A stretch of DNA of 64,000 bases, taken from contig CAVOGD010000005.1 of assembly GCA_963695155.1 (NCBI GenBank), positions 248,001 to 312,000 on the forward strand, read 5' to 3'. Numbering within the stretch: position 1 is the first letter of the stretch; the number at the start of each line of letters is the position of its first letter. The notes beneath the pieces are model-generated. The model saw only the letters and a list, made by a program, of their open reading frames with translations. It was not told the origin of the DNA and did not search any database. This DNA comes from SG8-30 sp963695155 (GTDB lineage Bacteria; Pseudomonadota; Gammaproteobacteria; Steroidobacterales; Steroidobacteraceae). Made by a program: the position numbers and the translations under genes. Positions 54,064 to 63,752 of the stretch are shown piece after piece.

Positions 54064-54396
54064 ATGGGCCTGCGCGGCAACCTGGAATTGATGCTGCAGC
54101 GCGGCCAGGACTCGCCGCTGCTGCGCTTCTCGCTGGGCGGCGCCTGTCTCGACGACGGCGACCTGCTGGCCGCCATCACGCACCTGTCGGCCGCGGTCGA
54201 GCAGAACCCGCGCTACTCGGCCGCCTGGCGGCGCCTGGGCGACGCCTGCGCGCGGGCCGGTTCCATGGACCGCGCGGCCGAGGTGTACGAGCGCGGCATT
54301 GCCGTCGCGACCGCCGCCGGCGACCTGCAGGCCGCGCGCGAAATGACCGTATTCCTGCGGCGGATCCGCCGCGGCCGGGAGGACGCGGCGTCGTGA
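54064..54396 (+). CDS. Small tetratricopeptide-repeat protein
   Basis: A 110-residue, probably cytosolic protein with two to three TPR units (about 16-90): LLRFSLGGACLDDGDLLAAI, AAWRRLGDACARAGSMDRAA and YERGIAVATAAGDLQAA. It has no signal. It lies 1 base after trkH and overlaps the DctQ-type gene by 4 bases (stop TGA, start GTG), so it belongs to the trk-TRAP operon. Function unknown; likely protein-protein scaffolding. Confidence 0.8.
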   Translation: MGLRGNLELMLQRGQDSPLLRFSLGGACLDDGDLLAAITHLSAAVEQNPRYSAAWRRLGDACARAGSMDRAAEVYERGIAVATAAGDLQAAREMTVFLRRIRRGREDAAS

Positions 54397-54911
54397 GCGA
54401 CCACTGGTCGCGCGCCGCGGACCGGCTGGACGCCGTGAGCCGCCGCATCGGCCAGGCCGTCGCCTGGCTCACCCTCGCGCTGGGCCTGGCCGGCGTCGCG
54501 GTCGTGGTGCTGCGCTACGCCTTCGACACCGGCTGGATCTGGATGCAGGAGTCCCTCACCTGGATGCATGCGCTGGCATTCATGCTGGGCGCGGCCTACA
54601 CGCTGCAGGCGGACGAGCACGTGCGGGTGGACATCTTCTATCGCGGCTGGTCGCCCCGCACCAGGGCCCTCGTCGACCTGAGCGGCACGCTCCTGTTCCT
54701 GCTGCCGCTGTGCGCCTTCCTGCTGTGGGCCAGCTGGCCGTACGTGCTCGGCGCCTGGCGGATCGGCGAGCGATCGCGTGAAGCCGGCGGCCTGCCGGCC
54801 CTGTACCTGCTGAAGACCGCCATCCCCGCGCTGGCGGCGTTGCTGGCGCTGCAGGGCCTGTCCGGCGCCCTGCGTTGCGTGCTGACCCTGGCGCGGCGGC
54901 AACGGGGCTGA
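54393..54911 (+). CDS. dctQ: TRAP transporter small permease (DctQ family)
   Basis: A 172-residue inner-membrane subunit with four helices. GRIGQ-like lead, then TLALGLAGVAVVVLRYAF, WMQESLTWMHALAFMLGAAY, DEHVRVDIFYRG (the DctQ hallmark) and LLFLLPLCAFLLWASWPY. The starting GTG at 54393 overlaps the TPR gene stop. The partner DctM follows 2 bases downstream. A DctP-type receptor lies 6 kb away on the other strand. Confidence 0.9.
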   Translation: MSDHWSRAADRLDAVSRRIGQAVAWLTLALGLAGVAVVVLRYAFDTGWIWMQESLTWMHALAFMLGAAYTLQADEHVRVDIFYRGWSPRTRALVDLSGTLLFLLPLCAFLLWASWPYVLGAWRIGERSREAGGLPALYLLKTAIPALAALLALQGLSGALRCVLTLARRQRG

Positions 54912-54913
54912 GC

Positions 54914-56302
54914 ATGGACTGGCTGCCCCTCGCGCTGTTCGCGCTGGTCGTCGCAGCCTTGCTGGCCGGCTATCCCGTCGCTTTCACGCTGGCCGGCGTG
55001 TCGCTGATCTTCGCCGTCGTCACCGCTGCGCTGGGCGCCTTCGACATGGCCTATCTGGAGGCCCTGCCCAGCCGCATCTTCGGCGTGATGAGCAACGAGA
55101 CGCTCATTGCCGTGCCGCTGTTCGTGTTCATGGGGCTGGTGCTTGAGCGCGCGCGCATCGCCGACGACCTGCTCGAGACGCTGGGTCTGCTGTTCGGCCG
55201 GCTGCGCGGCGGCCTGGCCGTCTCGGTCGTGGTGGTCGGCGCGCTGCTGGCGGCCAGCACCGGCATCGTCGGCGCCACCGTCGTCACCATGGGCCTGCTG
55301 TCGCTGCCCGTGATGCTGCGGCGCGGTTACGACCCGCGGGTCGCGACCGGCACGATCTGCGCCTCCGGCACGCTCGGCCAGATCATCCCGCCGTCCATCA
55401 TCCTCGTGCTGCTGGGCGACGTGCTGTCGGGCGCCTACCAGCAGGCGCAGCTCGCGCAGGGCAACTACGCGCCGGACACCGTGTCGGTGGGCGACCTGTT
55501 CATCGGCGCCTTGCTGCCCGGCCTCGCATTGGTGGCCCTGTACGTCGCCTGGGTGCTGTTCAAGGCCTGGCTCACCCCGGCGGCCATGCCGGCGCTGACC
55601 GGCGATGACGACCGGCGGCCGGCCATGACCCGCGCCTTCGCGACCCGGTTGCTGGGCGCGCTGGTCGTGCCGCTCGCGCTGGTGCTCGCCGTGCTGGGCT
55701 CCATCCTGGCCGGCGTCGCCACCCCCAGTGAGGCGGCGGCCGTCGGCGCCGTAGGCGCGCTGTTGCTGGCGCTGCTGCGGCGCGCGCTCGACCTTGCCCT
55801 GCTCAAGGAGGTCATGCGGGGCACCGTGCGCCTCTCGTCCATGGTGTTCCTGATCCTGGTCGGCGCCTCGGTCTTTTCTCTCGTGTTCCGCGGGCTGGGC
55901 GGCGACGAACTGATGCGCGTGCTGCTGTCGGACCTGCCGGGCGGCGTGGGCGGCGCGGTGCTGGTCGTGATGGCCGTGCTGTTCCTGCTCGGCTTCATCC
56001 TCGACTTCATCGAGATCACCTATATCGTGGTGCCGATCGTCGCGCCGGTGCTGCTGGCCATGGGCGTGGACCCGGTCTGGCTGGGGGTGATGATCGCCGT
56101 CAACCTGCAGACGTCGTTCCTGACGCCGCCGTTCGGCTTCGCGTTGTTCTACCTGCGCGGCGTCGCGCCGCCGCAGGTCGCGACTGCGGACATTTACCGC
56201 GGCGTGATTCCATTCGTGTGCCTGCAACTCGCCATGCTGGCCGCGCTGGCCGCCTGGCCGGCGCTGGCCACCTGGCTGCCGCGACTGGTCTACGCGGGCT
56301 GA
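54914..56302 (+). CDS. dctM: TRAP transporter large permease (DctM family)
   Basis: A 462-residue inner-membrane permease with about a dozen helices. GYPVAFTLAGVSLIF, SNETLIAVPLFVFMG, GTLGQIIPPSIILV and NLQTSFLTPPFGFALFYLRG are conserved DctM segments. With DctQ and a periplasmic DctP-like receptor it carries out Na+/H+-driven uptake of an organic acid or similar solute; the extended sizes suggest the alpha-keto/aromatic acid branch, but this is inference. It ends 21 bases from the convergent HD-GYP gene. Confidence 0.93.
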   Translation: MDWLPLALFALVVAALLAGYPVAFTLAGVSLIFAVVTAALGAFDMAYLEALPSRIFGVMSNETLIAVPLFVFMGLVLERARIADDLLETLGLLFGRLRGGLAVSVVVVGALLAASTGIVGATVVTMGLLSLPVMLRRGYDPRVATGTICASGTLGQIIPPSIILVLLGDVLSGAYQQAQLAQGNYAPDTVSVGDLFIGALLPGLALVALYVAWVLFKAWLTPAAMPALTGDDDRRPAMTRAFATRLLGALVVPLALVLAVLGSILAGVATPSEAAAVGAVGALLLALLRRALDLALLKEVMRGTVRLSSMVFLILVGASVFSLVFRGLGGDELMRVLLSDLPGGVGGAVLVVMAVLFLLGFILDFIEITYIVVPIVAPVLLAMGVDPVWLGVMIAVNLQTSFLTPPFGFALFYLRGVAPPQVATADIYRGVIPFVCLQLAMLAALAAWPALATWLPRLVYAG

Positions 56303-56323
56303 GGCGCGGCGGTCGGCTGCAGG

Positions 56324-57802
56324 TCAGCTGGAGAACGCGAATCCCTTCTCGCGGAACAGGCGCAGGCAGGCCCGCACCGATTCCTCGCAATACAGCCGCC
56401 CCTTGTTCTTCTCGATCTCCTCCAGCGCAGCCGAGACGCCCAACGACGGCCGGTAGGGACGGTGCGAGGACATCGCCTCGACCACGTCGGCCACCGCGAG
56501 GATGCGGGCTTCCTTCATGATCTGGTCGCCCTTGAGCCCGCGCGGGTAGCCCGAGCCGTCCATTCGTTCGTGGTGTTGCCACGCGACGTCCGCCACGGGC
56601 CACGGGAACTCCAGCTTCCTCAGGATCTCGTAGCCCTGTTGCGCGTGTTCCTTGATCATCTCGAACTCGACGCGCGACAGCTTGCCCGGCTTGGTGAGCA
56701 GTTCCGTCGGCACGGTGATCTTGCCCACGTCGTGCAGGTCGCCCATGATCTCGAGGCCGCGCAGGGCCTTGATATCCAGGCCGAGTTCCCGGCCGATCGC
56801 CTCGGACAGCTCGCCGACGCGCCGTTCGTGGCCCGCCGTGTACGGGTCGCGCAGCTCGCCCATCTTCATGACGGTCGCGACCGTCGCGTGCAGTGCCGAC
56901 TCGAACATCGCGAGTTGCCGGCTCAGCTCCCGCCGCGCCTCGACCCGTTCGGTCACGTCGTTGGCGAGCGCCATGACGGACTCGCGCCCGTCGAACTCCA
57001 GCATCTTGGCGAAGACCTCGACGTCAATGACCCGCCCGTCCTTGAGCTGGTGGTGCCACACGCCCTGCGTCGTCATGTCCCTGGGGCCGGAACGGATCTT
57101 CTCCAGCGTTGCGTGCGATTCCAGCCGCTCCTGGGGCGGACGCAGCTGCGCTGACTGCATCGTGAGGAAGTCCTTCCGGCTGTAGCCGTACTTCTCGATC
57201 ATGGCGTCGTTGACCGCCATGATCGCCATGCTGTTGGCATCGAGCACCCACATGGGCAGCGGATTGGCCTCGAACAGGTGGCGGAAGGCGTGTTCCTGCT
57301 CGGCCAGGGTCATGTTGAGCCGCTCGAGTTCCTTGACCTTCTCCAGCATCTTCTCCGCGACGGCCGCCGTGTGCCGCGTGTGGAACGCCTCGTCGTCCAG
57401 GCGGCGCAGCCGCGCGGTGGCGCCGGTGGTCGGCTCGTTGCTGATCAGTGTGCGGACCGTCTGGCGCACGTCGGCCGGTTCGACGGGCTTGGCCAGGAAT
57501 GCCGCCGCGCCGATTTCCTTCGCGAAGGCGATGTCGGCGGGCTGGATGTAGTTCGCGCTGCAGTGCACGAACGGGATCTGTCGCAGGTAAGGCTCCTTCT
57601 GCCAGGCCCGGCATAGCGCGAACCCGTCCATGACCGGCATCAGGACATCCGATATGACGATGTCCGGGGGGTTCACCAGCGCCAGTTCCAGGGCCTCGGC
57701 GCCGTTGCCTGCCTCGATGATCTTGTGGCCGTCGGCCTCGAGCACGGCCCGCATCAGGTACCGGTCGTCCGGGTTGTCGTCCACGATCAGGATCTTCGAC
57801 AT
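56324..57802 (-). CDS. Response regulator with REC, PAS and HD-GYP domains
   Basis: A 492-residue regulator. REC domain (1-about 125) with phosphoacceptor Asp52 in VISDVLMP; a PAS domain at about 175-290 (ANPLPMWVLDANSMAIMAVND); HD-GYP at about 310-490 with HDVGK (357) and HHERMDGSGYP (410-420) intact, so it should cleave cyclic-di-GMP. ATG 57802 has an AGGAG site 8 bases upstream; an in-frame ATG at 57832 overlaps the kinase stop but lacks one. It directly follows the PAS kinase gene and is its likely partner. Confidence 0.93.
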   Translation of the reverse strand: MSKILIVDDNPDDRYLMRAVLEADGHKIIEAGNGAEALELALVNPPDIVISDVLMPVMDGFALCRAWQKEPYLRQIPFVHCSANYIQPADIAFAKEIGAAAFLAKPVEPADVRQTVRTLISNEPTTGATARLRRLDDEAFHTRHTAAVAEKMLEKVKELERLNMTLAEQEHAFRHLFEANPLPMWVLDANSMAIMAVNDAMIEKYGYSRKDFLTMQSAQLRPPQERLESHATLEKIRSGPRDMTTQGVWHHQLKDGRVIDVEVFAKMLEFDGRESVMALANDVTERVEARRELSRQLAMFESALHATVATVMKMGELRDPYTAGHERRVGELSEAIGRELGLDIKALRGLEIMGDLHDVGKITVPTELLTKPGKLSRVEFEMIKEHAQQGYEILRKLEFPWPVADVAWQHHERMDGSGYPRGLKGDQIMKEARILAVADVVEAMSSHRPYRPSLGVSAALEEIEKNKGRLYCEESVRACLRLFREKGFAFSS

Positions 57803-57828
57803 TGCAAGGGTCTCCTGCGGATTGCCGG

Positions 57829-60800
57829 TCATGCCGACGGTGCCATGGCCGGCACTCGCAGGCGGAACGTGCTGCCCTGCCCGACCGTACTCTCGACATC
57901 CACCGTTCCGCCCAGCGCCTCGGCGAGTTTCCTCGATAGCGCCAGGCCGAGCCCGACACCCTGCCTGGGCCGGGCCGCGTCCGCCGGCAGCTGCACGAAC
58001 GGCTCGAAGATGCGCTGCAGGTCCTGCGCGGCGATGCCGGTTCCCGTATCCGCCACCGACACGACCAGTTCGCCGTCCGCGCGGCTCGCCCGCACCGACA
58101 CCGAGCCGTGCTGCGTGTACTTGATCGCGTTCGACACCAGGTTGGCGACGATCTGCTCGAGCCGCGTGGCATCCGTTTCGATCTCGCCCAGCTCGTCGCC
58201 GGCCTGGCAGCTCAGCGCGAGGCCCTTCTGCCTGGCCTCGTTGCCGAATTCCGCAACGACGTGCCGCAGCAGCCCGGCGACGGAAACGCAGGTGCGTTCC
58301 AGCGCCAGCCGACCCGATTCCACCCGCGTGGTGTCCAGCAGGTCGTTGATCAGGGCGCGCTGCCGTCGCGCCGCGTTGCGAACGATGATCAACTGCTGTT
58401 CCTGCCTTTCGCTCAGCGGGCCGGCGGATTTCTCCAGCAGCACTTCGGTGAAGCCGACGATGGAGTTGAGCGGCGTGCGCAACTCGTGGGACATCGAGGC
58501 CAGGAACACGGTCTTGGCGGCATTGGCGCGCTCCGCGGCTTCCTTGGCCGCGCTGAGCTGCGCGGTGCGCGTACTCACCATCGCCTCCAGGAGGGCCTCC
58601 TGGTCCTTGAGTTCCGTGATGTCGGTCGCCGTGCCGACCAGGTGCGTGACCGCGCCGGCGTCGTTCCTGACGGCTTGCGCATGGACCAGGACCCAGCCCT
58701 GCGTGCCGCCGCGGCGGGTGAACCGGAATTCCTGCGGCGTCATCATCGCGTCCTTCATCACCCCGCCGATCACCCGCGCCGCACGCGCGCGCTCATCGGG
58801 GTCCAGGTACCGGCCTTTGGCCACGTCGCCGAGGCTTCCCGGCCGCACGTCGAGCATGTCCATGAGGGCCGGGCTCGCATAGTTGACCCAGCCGTCCGCG
58901 CGTATCTGGAAGACGCCGACTGCCGTCGTTTCCGCCAGCGTCCTGAACATCGCCGCCTGCGTGCTGAGTTCCTGCTTCAGGCGCTCGACGTGCGACCGGT
59001 CCTCGCACATCGCCAGCAGCCCGGCGAATTCGCCTTCCGGCCCGCGCAGCGCGGTGTTCGTCCAGCGGCAGGTCAGCGTCCTGCCGTCGCGCGTGACGTT
59101 GCGGTTGACGTGGTCCACGTGCCCGGTGACGTCCTGGATCGACGTCATGACCCGCGTGACGGCCGGGATGTCCTCTGGCAGAACGATCTTGTCGAAGTTG
59201 GTTTCCCCGACGAGCTCGTGTTTCTGCCAGCCGAATAGCTGCTCGAAGGCCGGGTTGGCGTCCACGACGCGCAGGTCACGGTCGGTCACCACGCAGCCGA
59301 AAGGCATGTCGTCGAACTGCCGCCTGAGCTGCGCGGCGGCGGCATCCCGCTCGGCGGCCACCGCTGCGATTTCGTCCTCGCGCGCCCGGCGCTCGGAGAT
59401 GTCGCGCACGATGGCCTGGCTATACGTGCGGCCCTCCAGCTCGAAGCGCCTGGCGGACACTTCCACCGGGAATTCCGTGCCGTCGCGCCGGCGGTGCATG
59501 GTCTCGTACAGCAGCGCCAGCCGGCCGGTGTCCTCGAAGCGCCGGAAGGTCGCCTTGCCCGTGTGGGATGATCCGAGCAGGCTCTCGGCCTTGCTGCCGA
59601 TGAGCTGCTTGCGGTCGTAGCCGTAGGTCTCGATGGCCCGCTGGTTCGCCTCGGCGATCCGGCCGTCCGGGTCCACCAGCAGGACGATGTCGTTGGCGTG
59701 CCGGTTGATGAGTTCGAAATGCTGGGTCAGCGCCCCGAGGCGCAGCTCCGCCTTGGCGAGTTGCGCCGCGGCGGTCTGCTTGCGTTTCACGCCTGATCCA
59801 GCCTACGCCCACGACCACCAGCAGCGCCATGAACGTGAGGACGGCCAGCCCGAGCCTGGCAAGTTGCAGCGACTCGCCGTGCATGGCGGCCCAGTCCGTC
59901 TTCGAGACCACGTACCAGTTCGTGTCCGGTATGTGCCGCGAGGCCGCGAGCACCGCGACGCCGTCATCGTCGAGCAGCCCGGCGCCGGCGCGGTTGTCTC
60001 CGGCCCTGATCCAGGCCGCCAGCCCCTTGCCCGCCCGGCGTCCCACTGGTTCGTCCAGCGCCCGCCAGGTCGCGTCGGGCTGCTCGTCCAGCGCCGTGGC
60101 CGATCCGTCGCCGGCGAAAACCAGCACCGTGTCGATCGTCTCGTCGCCGACGGTGCCCAGGCTCACACGGGCCGTCTCCAGCACATCGCGCATGTTGAGG
60201 ACCACGACCATCGCGATGGCCGCCGGTCCGACGACCTGCGTTCCCACCGCGTGCGCGACCGCGACCAGCGGCCGCTGGCCGGCGCCGCCGCCGACGTAGG
60301 GGGCGCCGAACGCCGGTCGCTGCGTGCGCAGCGCCGCGGCCACCAGTTCCGCCTCGCGCTTCGTCGCCGTCGTGTCACCCAGGGAGAACAGCACCCGTCC
60401 GTCGCGGGACACCATCTCGACCGCGACGACCTCCCGGCCCTGCAGGTCACGCAGTGCGCCGACGTGGTTGCGGATCTCCGCGGCCCGCTCGCCGTCGGGA
60501 TCGGCCAGCCAGTCCAGGATCTCGTTCGACAGCAGTTCCGATTGCGCCACGAGCCGCATCGCCAGCACGTGCTCTTCCAGCCACTCCTCCAGGTGGGCCG
60601 CCTGCGCGGCCGCGTGGCTGTCGAGCGTCGCCTGCCAGTTCTTCAGTTCCGCCGCCGAATGCAGGCGGTACAGCATGTAACCCCCGGCCACGACGAGCCC
60701 GGCCGTGACGGCCAGCAGGATCTTGGTCGCCATCGCGGTCGCCGCGGTGACCGGTTCGCGTCGATCGCGACGCCGCAGCAAGGCATACAGCGCGATGCCG

Positions 60801-60994
60801 CTCACGATCAGGAAGATGGCCGCCTTGGAAGAGGCCAGCCAGGCGAGGGAGCGCTCGCTGTCGCCGGGCAGGGCGGCCAGCAGGACGTCGCCGCCGAGTA
60901 TCCACAGGAAGCCGACGACCACGTACGCCAGGGGCGCGGCGACGCGCAGCGGCAACGCGCGGAAGGCCGGCCGGCTGGGCAAGCGGATCGCCAT
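57829..60994 (-). CDS. Multi-PAS membrane sensor histidine kinase (frameshifted as read)
   Basis: The N-terminal frame (59420-60994 as open; meaningful to about 59788) encodes membrane helices at about 14-36, 50-67 and 84-102, an extracytoplasmic sensing region of about 260 residues (Cache-like, holding EEWLEEHVLAMRLVAQSE) and a fourth helix (LAVLTFMALLVVVGVGW). The second frame (57829-59790, with a possible GTG start at 59790) has a short coiled lead, at least three PAS/PAC units, HisKA SMSHELRTPLNSIVGF and HATPase motifs NAIKYTQHG, VADTGTGI and GVGLGLALSRKL. Deleting one base in the AAA run at 59785-59787 joins them (WIRRERKQTAAAQ). The span is 3n+1. Alternatively these are two genes, with the kinase initiating at GTG. 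Confidence 0.85.
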
Positions 60995-61180
60995 TTCGCG
61001 CCCTCGTGGATCGCGGCCCGACCTGGGCCGCATGGCTGCATTATGGTACGTGCAACCGGGCGCGCCCGGACGCGCGGTCGTCCATTCCTGCGATCTGCGT
61101 CACGATCGCGGGCGCAGGCCCTCTCGCTACGCGCCCGCGTCGCGAGGTACGCCGCTTCCGCAACGTCCAGGTAAGCCGCG

Positions 61181-62225
61181 CTAGCGCGCCTGGAAAGTGC
61201 GCACCGATTCGTGGACCCGCGCATACAGCGGATCGCGCGCCGCCGCCTCCGCGATCACCTGCCCGGACAGTTCGCGCAGGCGGCTGAGGACATCCGCGCG
61301 GGAATGGCCGCAATTGCACGCCGTGGTCGCGCACCAGCGATTGCAGCGCTTCGGCGTTGCGCGCCGTGAATTCAGCCAGCATCCGGTCGTTGATCGCGCC
61401 GCAGCAGGTCAGCACGATCTGCTGCAGGTCGGCCGGCAGCTCCTCGAATGCCCGCCGGCTGATGATCGCCTCGAGCGTCGAGCCCGGCTCGTGCCAGCCC
61501 GGGTAGTAGTAGTACCTGGCCGCCTTGTACAGGCCGAAGGCCAGGTCGTTGTAGGGGCCGATCCACTCCGTCGCGTCGATCGCGCCGGTTTCCAGCGCCG
61601 TGAATATCTCGCCTCCCGACAGCGTCACGGGCGTGCCGCCGGCCCGGGCCAGCACCTCGCCGCCGAGGCCGGGAATGCGCATCTTCAGCCCCTTCAGGTC
61701 GGCCACGGAGCGTATCTCCTTGCGAAACCAGCCCCCCATCTGGCAGCCGGAGTTGCCGCAGGGCGCCGGGATCAGGCCGAACGGCGCGTAGGCTTCCTTC
61801 CACAGGTCCCAGCCGCCGCCGTAGTACAGCCACGCGTTCATTTCCTGCGCCGTGAAGCCGAACGGCATCGCAGAGAAGAACGGCGCGGCCTCGATCTTCC
61901 CCTTCCAGTAGTAGGCGGCGCCGTGCGCCATCTCGGCCGTCCCGCCGGTCACCGCGTCGAATGCCTCGAAGGCCGGCACCAGCTCGTTGGCTCCGTACAC
62001 GCGGATCTTCAGCCGCCCGCCGCTGCAGGCTTCCACGAGTTGCGCGAAGTCGTTGACCCCGGTCCCGAGGCCCGGGAAGTTCGGCGGCCAGGTCGTCACC
62101 AGCCGCCACTCGAACCTACGCCCGGCGGCTCGCGCCGTCGGCGTCGCCGCTTCACGCACGCAACCGGCGGCCGTCGCCGCCAGCGCCCCGAGACCGAGGC
62201 CCGTGATGAGTTCCCTGCGTTGCAT
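61181..62225 (-). CDS. dctP: TRAP transporter solute-binding lipoprotein DctP (frameshifted as read)
   Basis: A periplasmic receptor of the TRAP type, about 347 residues when restored. The N-terminus has twin arginine and a lipobox: RRELITGLG then ATAAGC (Cys22), i.e. a Tat-exported lipoprotein. The binding domain carries WPPNFPGLGTGVNDFAQ, RLKIRVYGANELVPAFEAFD, KGLKMRIPGLGGEV and TEWIGPYND. Near 61297 the frame slips: after RPFP the sense continues in another frame as ADVLSRLRELSGQV...SVRTFQAR, ending at 61181. The span is 3n+1 (one extra base). In the unshifted frame the ORF runs on to about 61041 as nonsense. It is likely the receptor for the DctQM permeases at 54393-56302. Confidence 0.88.
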
Positions 62226-62630
62226 CGTTCCCCCTGCGGCGCGCGCCGACTTTCATTGGCCCAAGGAATAGCACATGCCACGCAGTGCGGTGACGACCGA
62301 CGAGGACCGCCCGCGCCTGGCTGCAAGGGCGACGAGAATCCATGATGTGTGGGTTCTACAAACCCACCATAATCCTTATATTGGCTTTCTGGTCGCTCTA
62401 ATATCCCACCACAAGACATGATCAACGCTTAAATTTACTTGTTACTTGCACATACGTTGTAATAAGCAATTAGTGGTATTTCTGCAGCCAATCCAATCAT
62501 TTTGTAATGGTTTGGTGGGTTTTTTGTTTTCCTTAAAGGTGTTATTTGTAGCTATGGTGGTCGCGCTTTCGCGGGGCCGCGGTTTCGCGGATCATCGGCG
62601 CCCCACGGGAAGTTACCGGAAGCGCCTTCC
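62226..62630. other. 405-base gap with an AT-rich island
   Basis: From about 62342 to 62560 base composition changes sharply to AT-rich within GC-rich surroundings. It holds a 7-bp stem hairpin GTGGGTT/AACCCAC (62349-62367) and, on the far side, a related GGTTTGGTGGG followed by TTTTTT (about 62508-62526). Together these form an imperfect inverted pair about 140 bases apart. A 62-codon frame at 62446 has no coding character. It may be a remnant of a mobile element or an integration scar. Confidence 0.5.
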
Positions 62631-63081
62631 ATGATCGGCCTGCTGCAGCGTGTCACCGAGGCCGCGGTGACCGTCGATGCCGTCGAGACGGCGCGTATCG
62701 GCCCCGGCCTGCTGGTGCTCGTGGGGATCGAGCGCGGTGACGGCGACCGGCGAGACAGAGCGGCTACTGGAGCGTCTCGTCACCTACCGCGTGTTTGCGG
62801 ACGCCGAAGGCCGCATGAACCTCAGCCTCGAGGACACGGGCGGCGAGCTGCTGCTGGTACCGCAGTTCACGCTGGCAGCCGACACCCACAAGGGCACGCG
62901 CCCGGGTTTCAGTGCCGCGGCCGCGCCCGCGGACGGCGAGCGCCGGTTCGACGCGCTGGTCGCCCTGGCGCAGGCGCGGTTCGGCCGCGTGCGGGCGGGA
63001 CGCTTCGGCGCGCACATGCGCGTGTCGCTGGTCAACGATGGCCCGGTCACGTTCTGGCTGCGGGTAGCGCCCCGAGTGTGA
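62631..63081 (+). CDS. dtd: D-aminoacyl-tRNA deacylase (frameshifted as read)
   Basis: Removes D-amino acids from mischarged tRNA. The start MIGLLQRVTEAAVTV and GPGLLVLVGIERGD are in one frame; the rest (ETERLLERLVTYRVF, AEGRMNLSLED, LLLVPQFTLAADTHKG, VSLVNDGPVTFWLRV) is in the next. The slip is at about 62741-62745 and the span is 3n+1. Removing one G gives ERGDATGETERLLER, which fits the family well. Restored length about 149 aa, normal for Dtd. It precedes the tat operon by about 100 bases. Confidence 0.93.
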
Positions 63082-63184
63082 CGCGGAGCCGGGTTTCACG
63101 CCGCGGCGACGCGCGCACGGGCGCGCGGGCGCCGTTGGCGTATCATCCTGTTTCCGCCCGTGGTTCGGGCCAGAGAAGTGTCAT

Positions 63185-63418
63185 ATGGGTATCGGATTCC
63201 GCGAACTGCTGATCATCCTCGCGATTGCGCTCCTGATCTTCGGCGCCAAGAAGCTGCGCACCATCGGCTCCGACCTCGGCTCCGCGGTCAAGGGCTTCAA
63301 GAAGGCCATGAACGAGGGCGAGACCGAAGAGTCGACGCGCCAGCTCGGGCAGGACAAGCGCCCGGACGCCAGCTTCGAGGCCGACAAGCAAGAGTCGAGC
63401 GACTCGAAGCAAGCCTGA
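63185..63418 (+). CDS. tatA: Sec-independent translocase subunit TatA
   Basis: A 77-residue protein forming the pore for folded proteins. It has the N-terminal helix FRELLIILAIALLIFG, the hinge FGAKKLRTIGSDLGSAVKGFKK amphipathic helix and a charged tail. A TatA rather than TatB character is given by length and FGAKKL. The TRAP receptor in this window is a predicted Tat substrate. TatB follows 10 bases downstream. Confidence 0.95.
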   Translation: MGIGFRELLIILAIALLIFGAKKLRTIGSDLGSAVKGFKKAMNEGETEESTRQLGQDKRPDASFEADKQESSDSKQA

Positions 63419-63428
63419 GCGCACGCCG

Positions 63429-63752
63429 GTGTTCGAGGTTGGCTTCACCGAGATCGTCCTGATTCTCGGGATCGCGCTCATCGTGCTCGGCCCCGAGAAG
63501 CTGCCCAGGGTGGCCGCCCAGATCGGCCGCTGGCTGGGCCGTGCCCGCATCATGGCGCGCCAGCTCAAGATGCAGCTCGACGAGGAGACCCTCAAGACCG
63601 AGCAGCCGTGGATGCAGCAGGGCCGCACGTGGCAGCCGCCGCCGCGCGACGCGGACGCCCCCGCGGCGGCCGCGGAGCCGCCTGTGGAACCGGCTGCCAC
63701 GACCGAACCGCCCGCGGCAGCGGATGACGGCGCCGGCAAGCCCCCGGCATGA
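63429..63752 (+). CDS. tatB: Sec-independent translocase subunit TatB
   Basis: A 107-residue protein starting at GTG 63429: FEVGFTEIVLILGIALIVLGPEKLPRVAAQIGRWLG, with the TatB-specific Glu8 and GPEKLP, then a longer amphipathic helix and a Pro/Ala tail. It recognises twin-arginine signals together with TatC. Its stop overlaps the tatC start (ATGA). Confidence 0.95.
   Translation: MFEVGFTEIVLILGIALIVLGPEKLPRVAAQIGRWLGRARIMARQLKMQLDEETLKTEQPWMQQGRTWQPPPRDADAPAAAAEPPVEPAATTEPPAAADDGAGKPPA

Noticed and set aside
62255..62285. Sigma-54-like sequence (TGGCAT...) before dctP
   Set aside because: The -24 GG is present but the -12 GC is missing at the required spacing, so it is not a credible RpoN promoter.
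62446..62634. 62-codon plus-strand frame in the AT-rich island
   Set aside because: Arises from low GC, no Shine-Dalgarno sequence and its end runs into the dtd start.
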